NCBI GenBank assembly: GCA_020061125.1
Contig: JAGUYV010000479.1
Coordinates: 1 to 11,437 of the forward strand
Reading direction: 5' to 3'
Origin: a bacterium
GTDB lineage: Bacteria; UBP15; UBA6099; DSWB01
Length of the DNA stretch: 11,437 nt
Below the pieces are notes generated by a model that saw only the letters and a list, made by a program, of their open reading frames with translations, ran no database searches and was not told the origin of the DNA. Positions 6,390 to 11,437 of this stretch are shown in pieces. The translations under genes and the position numbers were made by a program. Numbering within the stretch: position 1 is the stretch's first letter; each line of letters begins with the position of its first letter.

Positions 6390-7193
6390 TTGAAGATCAC
6401 GAATCCCCGGACCGGAATCCTCATGAGCGTGCATGAGAGCGGCGCAGGCGCGCCGTTGATACTGCTGCACGGATTTTCCGGGAATTACTCGCGCTGGGGC
6501 CGGGCCGCGGAACTTCTTGCGCGGAGCCGCCGGGTCATCACCTACGACCTGCGCGGGCACGCGGAATCCGCCAAGGCGCCTGGGCTGGATTATTCGTTCG
6601 ACGCGCATGTGGAGGATCTGGCCGGGCTTATGGATGCGCTGGGCGTGGAGCGCGCGACGGTCGCGGGCCACTCCATGGGCGGCATGGTGGCGCAGCATTT
6701 CGCGCTCAAGTACCCGGAACGCGTGGAAAAACTCGTGCTGTGCGCCACCACGCAATGCCTCATGCGCAACCCCGCCAAACGCGCTTTTCTGAATCTCGCA
6801 ATGTACCTTCTGATTCTGTTTCCTGCGATTCTGGGGTTTTTCGTGCGCCGCAAACTCAACACCAAGCCCGCGGAGCTTTTCCCGGAGCGAGAGAACCCGG
6901 CGCTGGATTTTGCAAATGCGGCGCTGGTGCGGTGCCTGCGGGCGATTGTGAACCACGATCTGCGGGGCGCGGTTTCTCGCATTTCCATTCCCACCCTGGT
7001 GCTGTCGTCCACACAGGATGAAATGATTGATCCGGCGCTGGTGAAGGCGCTGGCGGGCGAGATTCCCGGCGCGCGGTTCGAGCCGATACAGAACAACACG
7101 CATTTCGTGCCCCTGGAGCAGCCCGAAACCGTGGCCCGTGTCGTGGAATCGTTCCTGGAACAGACGCCAACGCAGACAACAGCTTCGCATTAA
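6390..7193 (+). CDS. Alpha/beta hydrolase fold protein
   Basis: A 267-residue alpha/beta hydrolase with all elements of a working catalytic triad. LLHGFSG (25-31) forms the oxyanion-hole strand, GHSMG (93-97) is the nucleophile elbow with Ser95, Asp210 sits in LSSTQDEMID, and His238 in NNTHFVPLEQPE. The cap region (about 120-190) is hydrophobic (NLAMYLLILFPAILGFF, 135-151), suggesting a greasy substrate pocket or membrane association. Such proteins are esterases, lactonases, C-C hydrolases or related enzymes, and the substrate cannot be told. The start codon is TTG, chosen for the AAGGAA site 9 nt upstream. The gene is divergent from the Gfo/Idh gene, and its TAA overlaps the stop of the convergent SRPBCC gene by two bases within TTAA. 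Confidence 0.9.
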   Translation: MKITNPRTGILMSVHESGAGAPLILLHGFSGNYSRWGRAAELLARSRRVITYDLRGHAESAKAPGLDYSFDAHVEDLAGLMDALGVERATVAGHSMGGMVAQHFALKYPERVEKLVLCATTQCLMRNPAKRAFLNLAMYLLILFPAILGFFVRRKLNTKPAELFPERENPALDFANAALVRCLRAIVNHDLRGAVSRISIPTLVLSSTQDEMIDPALVKALAGEIPGARFEPIQNNTHFVPLEQPETVARVVESFLEQTPTQTTASH

Positions 7194-8011
7194 GCCGCTT
7201 TTTCAAATCCGCGCAGCTTGAGCAGATCCCGCAGCACTTCGAGTTCGCGGCCCAGCATGTCCACCATTTTATCGAATACATGGTCCGGCATTTCCTCGGG
7301 CTGGAACATGGTCACGGCGACCTCTGCGCCCGCGTTGTTGGGCAGCACGCGCAGGGGCACCAGGAACTCGCGGTCCGGCTCGGGGACGATGCGCTGATCG
7401 GCAATACCCGCGGCGGGGTTGTTGTGCAGGCGCACGCGCACGCTGCCGCGCGGGGCCGCGGACCAGTCGCCTCCGGCCCGGCTCATGGATCTGATGAATT
7501 GCATGGCCCACTGGGGCAGGCCGCGGATTTGCGATACGAACTCGAACACGCTGGCCGGGTCGCGGTCAATGAACACGGAAACGCTGCGCGCGCGCATGGG
7601 CCGGTCCTCGAACCGGCCCTGCATTTCCATGATGCGCTTGAGGGTCTTCATGGAAAGCTCCATGCTTTCAATGAGTTCGCGGAACGCGTCGTCTCCCATG
7701 CGCTCGGGCTGGAACATGGTGACGATCAGCTCCGCGCCCTCGCCGTTCGGCACCAGGCGCTGCGCGATGAGCATTTCGTCGTACGGCTCGATGGCCACGA
7801 TCTGGTCCAGCACAAGCCAGTCGCGGTCAAACAGGGGAAAAACGCCCAGCGCGCCGTCTTCGTCCGTCAGAACTAGGCCCCTGTCCGGATGCGCGGGATC
7901 CGCAGGCTCCCAGTGCGCCACGCGGCGCGCGCGCGCCATGTGGTCGTACACATGGTCCGCGGGACGGCTGATGAATATGGATGTCGTGTGGGAATTCAGG
8001 AATTCTGCCAT
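7190..8011 (-). CDS. Tandem SRPBCC (START/polyketide-cyclase-like) domain protein
   Basis: A 273-residue protein built from two copies of an SRPBCC-type ligand-binding domain, about residues 7-131 and 143-267. The strand-helix start SIFISRPADHVYDHMA matches SVFIDRDPASVFEFVS. AELIVTMFQPERM (93-105) matches AEVAVTMFQPEEM (229-241), and each is followed by the long C-terminal helix. SRPBCC domains hold hydrophobic ligands in a deep pocket and may act as cyclases, transporters or stress proteins. No catalytic residues can be assigned. There is no signal peptide, so it is probably cytoplasmic. ATG at 8009-8011 is chosen with GAGG 8 nt upstream. A GTG at 8018-8020 overlaps that site. The gene converges on the alpha/beta hydrolase and lies divergent from the SIS gene. 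The family is assigned from fold pattern and is less certain than the duplication. Confidence 0.78.
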   Translation of the reverse strand: MAEFLNSHTTSIFISRPADHVYDHMARARRVAHWEPADPAHPDRGLVLTDEDGALGVFPLFDRDWLVLDQIVAIEPYDEMLIAQRLVPNGEGAELIVTMFQPERMGDDAFRELIESMELSMKTLKRIMEMQGRFEDRPMRARSVSVFIDRDPASVFEFVSQIRGLPQWAMQFIRSMSRAGGDWSAAPRGSVRVRLHNNPAAGIADQRIVPEPDREFLVPLRVLPNNAGAEVAVTMFQPEEMPDHVFDKMVDMLGRELEVLRDLLKLRGFEKAA

Positions 8012-8117
8012 GGCTGCCACCTCACTTTGAGTTGCATCGTGTATAAATTCAATACGGTTTTGGGCATTCTTGTTCCGGTTGCAATATTAAAACAAGCGCA
8101 GGATGGCCGCGCCGGTT

Positions 8118-8146
8118 TTGCCATGCGCGCCCGGCAGTGCTACAAT
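8118..8146 (+). promoter_or_regulatory. Sigma70-like promoter upstream of the SIS gene
   Basis: TTGCCA (8118-8123), a 17-bp spacer and TACAAT (8141-8146) with TG at 8138-8139 (extended -10) make a good promoter reading toward the SIS gene. It predicts an unusually long leader of about 195 nt that contains the repeat structures at 8166-8310. Confidence 0.6.
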
Positions 8147-8165
8147 AGCATGCGTCAAATCATGG

Positions 8166-8187
8166 CCTGCGGGGATCCTGCGGGGAT
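8166..8187. repeat. Perfect tandem duplication of an 11-mer
   Basis: CCTGCGGGGAT occurs twice without interruption (8166-8176 and 8177-8187), just downstream of the promoter and abutting the left arm of the inverted-repeat element. It may be a duplication tied to insertion of that element, or a paired protein-binding site. Confidence 0.7.
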
Positions 8188-8310
8188 GTTGAAAAAGCCT
8201 GGCGGCCGTAAAAAACAGGTACAGGCACGCGGAAAACCGTCGCGTTCCCAGTCCCTATTTTTTACTGCATTCGCGCCTTTCGCGCAGCTTGTTCAGTTTT
8301 CAACAGCCCC
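8182..8310. repeat. Composite inverted-repeat element (MITE-like or REP-like)
   Basis: The outer arms GGGGATGTTGAAAA (8182-8195) and the reverse complement of 8297-8310 match at 13 of 14 bases. Inside lies a second long hairpin at 8208-8265. The 129-bp unit codes for nothing. Terminal TGTTGAAAA repeats and CAGGCAC-type hairpins are common in non-autonomous intergenic repeats, including REP-like elements moved by Y1 (RAYT) transposases. No transposase is present here, so the origin is inferred. Confidence 0.55.
8208..8265. repeat. Long imperfect stem-loop inside the composite element
   Basis: GTAAAAAACAGG (8208-8219) pairs with the reverse complement of 8254-8265 (GTAAAAAATAGG). Pairing continues through ACAGG-CACGCG against ACTGGGAACGCG with a few mismatches and one bulge, giving arms of about 24 nt around a loop of about 10 nt (near GAAAACCGT). 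If transcribed it forms a strong hairpin in the SIS leader. Confidence 0.7.
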
Positions 8311-8349
8311 CCGCCCCATCCGGGCCAGACCGCACGGGAGAACCGCCGT

Positions 8350-9078
8350 ATGCTGGACACATATTTTGCAAAAGTCGCCGAAACCCTGGACTACATTAAA
8401 ACCACGCAGATGGACAACATCCTGCGCGCCGGAGCGCTTGTGGCGGACACGATCCGCAACGACGGGATTATCCGGCCGTTCGGCACGGGACACTCGCACC
8501 TGATCGCCACGGAGATGTATCAGCGCGCGGGCGGATTCGGCCCGGTCATGCCCCTGCTTGAGGGGAATCTGATGATGCACGAGGGCGGGCGCAAGAGCGG
8601 CGCGCTGGAGCGCCTGCCAGGATACGCGGCCGTGCTGCTCGGGCTGCACGATGTGCAAAGCAGGGATCTTCTGGTGGTGGTGTCGCAGAGCGGGCGCAAC
8701 GCCGCACCCGTGGAAATGGCCGAGGAGTGCAAAAAGCGGGGCATGAAGACCGTGGCCATCACCTCCCTGGCGCACTCGAAGTCCGTGTCGTCGCGCACGC
8801 CAGGAGGCAAGCGGCTGTTCGAGGTGGCGGATGTGGTGATTGACAACGGCACGCCCGTGGGCGACGCCACGGTGCATTTCGAGCAGACCGGCGCGGGCCT
8901 GGCGCCCCTGTCCACTATAACGGGATGCTTCATCTGGCACGCCATGGCCGTGCACGCCGCGGAGCTACTCTCCGCGGACGGCGTCAAGCCCCCGGTGTTC
9001 ATGAGCGGCAACGCGCCGGGCGGCGACCTCAACAATGTCGAACTTTACATGAAATACAAAAACCGCATTTTGTTCTGA
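8350..9078 (+). CDS. SIS-domain phosphosugar-binding protein (UPF0309-like)
   Basis: A 242-residue single-SIS-domain protein. The phosphosugar-binding signatures are FGTGHSH (44-50) near the N-terminus and SQSGRN (112-117), followed by KTVAITSLAHSKSVSSR (133-149). The segments IDNGTPVGDA (164-173) and PPVFMSGN (214-221) are typical of the UPF0309 family. The length fits that family exactly. SIS proteins bind phosphorylated sugars or amino sugars and act as isomerases, deaminases, lyases or as sensing modules. The reaction here is unknown. GGGAG (8336-8340) is 9 nt before the ATG. Transcription is probably from the promoter at 8118-8146 through a long structured leader, ending at the terminator at 9108-9136. 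No transporter, kinase or glycosidase partner lies next to it. Confidence 0.9.
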   Translation: MLDTYFAKVAETLDYIKTTQMDNILRAGALVADTIRNDGIIRPFGTGHSHLIATEMYQRAGGFGPVMPLLEGNLMMHEGGRKSGALERLPGYAAVLLGLHDVQSRDLLVVVSQSGRNAAPVEMAEECKKRGMKTVAITSLAHSKSVSSRTPGGKRLFEVADVVIDNGTPVGDATVHFEQTGAGLAPLSTITGCFIWHAMAVHAAELLSADGVKPPVFMSGNAPGGDLNNVELYMKYKNRILF

Positions 9079-9107
9079 CCCGGATCAGCGGCACTGCGGC
9101 GGCGCAA

Positions 9108-9136
9108 AAAAGCCCGGTCTGTAAGGCCGGGCTTTT
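9108..9136. terminator. Bidirectional Rho-independent terminator
   Basis: AAAAGCCCGG (9108-9117) pairs perfectly with CCGGGCTTTT (9127-9136) around a 9-nt loop. On the plus strand it closes the SIS gene, 29 nt after its stop, with a short T4 run. On the minus strand the six A's at 9106-9111 become a T6 tail 31 nt after the lipoprotein stop, so it terminates both convergent genes. Confidence 0.88.
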
Positions 9137-9167
9137 GCGTTGTTTCATGATTTCGACACTTGTGCAG

Positions 9168-11147
9168 TTACTGCGTCCAGAAAAACCCTGTTGCGGGCAG
9201 GCCGGCGGTGTTCACGGCGTTGCCGCTGTAATCCGTGACATTGGACGGGGGCGTGTAGGCCGTGATGTTGTATTGCGTTCCTGAACTGATGGTCTTGAGG
9301 CCCAGGCCCGACAGGGTGGCGTTGGACTTGAGAACGAACGCCAGGGTGTCGTTGGGAACATTGGTTGACATCATCATAAACGAGCCGTAGCTCAACGCGT
9401 TGGTTGTGTTTATGGTGAGGTTTGTGCCTGTGGATACTTTCTGGATGGTGATGCTGAAGCCCGATGCGGTGAGGGTCGGCTGATCGTTCAGATTCACGGT
9501 GTGGTCCATGGTCTCGCTGAACACCACGCGGAACACGGGCTGATCGTTGGGCACATTATTCGTGCCGTTGGCCGGAAGGAATGCGGACACCGTGGGGGCG
9601 GTGGAATCGGTGGACACGGTAAACGAGCCGCCCGCGGGAATGTTGGTCGCGGTGTCGAGGGCGTTGCCCGCAGTGTCCTTAAGATTCGTGGGCACGGTCC
9701 TGGCGGTGATGTTGTAGGTGTCGCCCGGCTTGAGCGTGCGCAGGCCGCCGGCCTGCAGGTTGGCGTTGCTCTTGAGCGTGAAGCGCAGCGTGTCGTTTGT
9801 TGTGCTGGTCGTGACCCAGGAGAATGTGCCGTAGCTCAAGGCGTTGGTTGCGTCAATGGTGAGGCTCACGCCGCTGTTTGTGTTCTGGATGGTGATGCTG
9901 AACCCTGATGCGGTGAGGGTGGGCTGGTTGTTCAGGGACACGGAGATGTCCATGGCTTCGTTGAAAATCACATCGAAGGCTGCGCCGTCCGCGGGCACCG
10001 TGGTTGTGCCGCTGGCGGGGCTGAACGAAGACACCTGCGGCGCTGTGGTGTCCCCGGCCGTGATCTGCACGCCGTCGGACGACGCCACGCTGCTCATCAG
10101 GCCCGCGCCGTTTTCAGCTTTCACATTCACGAAATAGGTTGTTCCCACGGTGAGCGTCAGCCCGGTTTTTGTGAACGATGTGTTGGTCCCGTTGTCAGTC
10201 CAGTCCACGGTGTTGGTTGCGCCCGCGGTGGTGCCGATGGAATACCAGTAACCGGCGATGCCGGATTCGCTGTCCGTGGACGCGGTCCAGGAAGCGGACA
10301 GGGAGGTTGTGCCTGTCTGGGTGTCAATGTCCGTGCCGGTTGAGCCGTCCACCAGGCCCGAGGGCGTGGAAGGCGCTGTTTCGTCCGAAGCGCCGCTCAT
10401 GTCCTGCACCAGGGTGTTCAGCTCCGCGACATTGCCCTGCAGGGTGTCGAATTCGGACGCAAGCGTTGTTTCGCTGGTGTGGACATTGGTGAGGGAAACA
10501 TTGCCCGCGGTCACTTCAGCCTGCAGGTTGTCGTCGAACCAGTCAATGAAATCGGATACATCGGTGATGCTGAAATCCGGGAGCAGCTTGATTTCCGCTC
10601 CGGTTTTGCCGGTGTTGTATGTATCCACGATTTTTGCAAGACCGGCCACGGCGAAAGTGGTTTCCGTGGTCATGTCTGAAGCCGTGACCGTGGTACCGTA
10701 CTGTGACGAGGTGACCGAAACCACGCCATACACGATATAGGTGGTTGTGTTGATGGTGCGTGTGGCTTTGAGAATGTAATGGACCCCCGCGGTGACGCCG
10801 GAGATCGTGAAATTGCCGGATGTGTCGGTGGTGGCGGTTGTGAAGGCTGTTGCTGACAGAGTGCCGTCCGATCCCATGTTGTAGAGGCCCACGGTTGCGC
10901 CGGAAAGCGCCTGTGTGCTGGTGAGCGCGGCCTGGCGGCCTGCCGCGGGCCTGCCGAGTGTGAGTCCGCCGTCAATGAGCACGCGGCCCGTTATGGTGGC
11001 GGTTGTGGAGCCGCCCGTGTCCGAGGAACACCCGGGCGCCCACGGGTTTTTGATGCACGCGTTGGTTGTGGATCCCCCGCCGCCGCACCCTGCTGCAAGA
11101 GCAAGCCCCAGCAGTAACAGCAATCCGATCACATATCGCTTACGCAT
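9168..11147 (-). CDS. Lipoprotein with FN3-like and two Big_5-like Ig domains
   Basis: A 659-residue envelope lipoprotein. Residues 1-21 are a lipoprotein signal (basic MRKR, hydrophobic core, LALAAGC with Cys21 as the lipidated residue), followed by a GGGGS-type linker. A carboxypeptidase-regulatory-like beta domain (about 50-130; ITGRVLIDGG, TDTSGNFTISGVTAG) comes next, then a segment with an acidic helical stretch (about 165-255). An FN3-like domain (about 258-365; DSESGIAGYWYSIGT) follows, then two Big_5/SbsA-like Ig modules at 368-498 and 515-647, which share QPTLTASGFSITIQ and TNALSYGSF-like blocks. Such modules mediate binding or spacing at the cell surface. No catalytic domain is seen. 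Composition is rich in Thr and Ser. The ATG has GGGAG 7 nt upstream. Adhesion or polysaccharide contact is possible but is inference. Confidence 0.88.
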   Translation of the reverse strand: MRKRYVIGLLLLLGLALAAGCGGGGSTTNACIKNPWAPGCSSDTGGSTTATITGRVLIDGGLTLGRPAAGRQAALTSTQALSGATVGLYNMGSDGTLSATAFTTATTDTSGNFTISGVTAGVHYILKATRTINTTTYIVYGVVSVTSSQYGTTVTASDMTTETTFAVAGLAKIVDTYNTGKTGAEIKLLPDFSITDVSDFIDWFDDNLQAEVTAGNVSLTNVHTSETTLASEFDTLQGNVAELNTLVQDMSGASDETAPSTPSGLVDGSTGTDIDTQTGTTSLSASWTASTDSESGIAGYWYSIGTTAGATNTVDWTDNGTNTSFTKTGLTLTVGTTYFVNVKAENGAGLMSSVASSDGVQITAGDTTAPQVSSFSPASGTTTVPADGAAFDVIFNEAMDISVSLNNQPTLTASGFSITIQNTNSGVSLTIDATNALSYGTFSWVTTSTTNDTLRFTLKSNANLQAGGLRTLKPGDTYNITARTVPTNLKDTAGNALDTATNIPAGGSFTVSTDSTAPTVSAFLPANGTNNVPNDQPVFRVVFSETMDHTVNLNDQPTLTASGFSITIQKVSTGTNLTINTTNALSYGSFMMMSTNVPNDTLAFVLKSNATLSGLGLKTISSGTQYNITAYTPPSNVTDYSGNAVNTAGLPATGFFWTQ

Positions 11148-11182
11148 GAATTGACTCCCATGTCCGTGTTATGTCTGGTGCA

Positions 11183-11191
11183 ATTATAACA
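11183..11191 (-). promoter_or_regulatory. Extended -10 promoter for the lipoprotein gene
   Basis: On the minus strand TGTTATAAT (11191 to 11183) is a perfect extended -10 (TGn plus TATAAT). The -35 is weak (TTATCC at 18 bp spacing). It predicts a start near 11176 and a leader of about 30 nt. Confidence 0.65.
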
Positions 11192-11244
11192 TAAGACGCC
11201 GCTTTTGGATAAGCCCGGCCGCGGGAAACCGCGCCGCGCCCGGC

Positions 11245-11437
11245 TCATGCGCCCATCACGCGGCGCATGGCCTCGATGCTCAAGCGCGCCACGGGAGACT
11301 GCTGCAGCAGAGCGCCGGCTTCGGGCGCGTGCCGCGCGGCCAGGCCAGCAACCATACCCAGAATCACCAGAACCGAGCACACGCCCAGCACGCAGCCAAG
11401 CGCTCGGTCAAGCCATGTCAGACGCGCCAGCCTCACG
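11245..11437 (-). CDS. CvpA-like membrane protein, C-terminal part
   Basis: The reading frame is open from the right edge and gives 64 codons to TGA at 11245-11247. WLDRALGCVLGVCSVLVILG has the pattern of the last transmembrane segment of CvpA (colicin V production) proteins, where an LDR-x-LG-x(3)-G block precedes a hydrophobic stretch. The following LLQQSPVARL matches the usual S-P/x-L region after the last helix. CvpA proteins are small inner-membrane proteins with about four helices. The assignment rests on this fragment alone. The promoter of the next minus-strand gene lies in the 97-bp gap after it, so the two are likely separate units. Confidence 0.62.
   Translation of the reverse strand, partial: VRLARLTWLDRALGCVLGVCSVLVILGMVAGLAARHAPEAGALLQQSPVARLSIEAMRRVMGA

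Noticed and set aside
11215-11244. GC-rich inverted sequence after the CvpA-like gene as a terminator
   Set aside because: Only a 5-bp stem (CGCGG/CCGCG) forms cleanly and no T run follows on the minus strand.

Overview
This is a GC-rich (roughly 60% or more by eye) bacterial chromosomal window with eight complete protein-coding genes and two that run off the ends. A signal peptide and a lipoprotein signal, good Shine-Dalgarno sites, sigma70-like promoters and several families of short intergenic repeats (CCACAGAGGACACAGAGG-type, CCGTCTT-type tandem, and GTAAAAAA-hairpin types) suggest a Gram-negative environmental bacterium. From general experience such repeats are common in genomes of PVC-like and related candidate phyla, but nothing here fixes the taxonomy. 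There is no transposase, CRISPR array, tRNA or rRNA.

Layout, left to right. (1) Plus strand: the 3' end of a formylglycine-generating-enzyme (FGE-sulfatase) domain protein, followed 22 nt later by a dNTP triphosphohydrolase (dgt-like), probably cotranscribed. A clear promoter and strong Shine-Dalgarno site then lead to a 570-residue thiamine-pyrophosphate enzyme of the acetolactate synthase/pyruvate oxidase family, closed by a hairpin terminator. (2) Minus strand: an exported protein of unknown family with a regular W-x-Y-x-x-x hexapeptide array, a 470-bp gene-free region packed with tandem and inverted short repeats, and a Gfo/Idh/MocA-type NAD(P)-dependent oxidoreductase. (3) A plus-strand alpha/beta hydrolase that meets a minus-strand double-SRPBCC-domain protein tail to tail, the two stop codons overlapping in TTAA. 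(4) A plus-strand SIS-domain (UPF0309-like) phosphosugar-binding protein. Its long leader carries a composite inverted-repeat element downstream of a good promoter. It shares a bidirectional terminator with (5) a minus-strand 659-residue lipoprotein holding an FN3-like and two Big_5-like Ig modules. (6) The 3' end of a CvpA-like membrane protein, minus strand.

The genes mostly look like independent transcription units, not one pathway. The dGTPase is housekeeping. The Gfo/Idh and SIS proteins fit sugar metabolism but are not in one operon. The WxY-repeat protein and the Ig-module lipoprotein are envelope proteins. The most unusual item is the W-x-Y hexapeptide array (residues 71-154 of the protein encoded at 3483-4646), in which an aromatic residue recurs at exact six-residue spacing for 14 units. 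I do not recognise this as a described repeat family.
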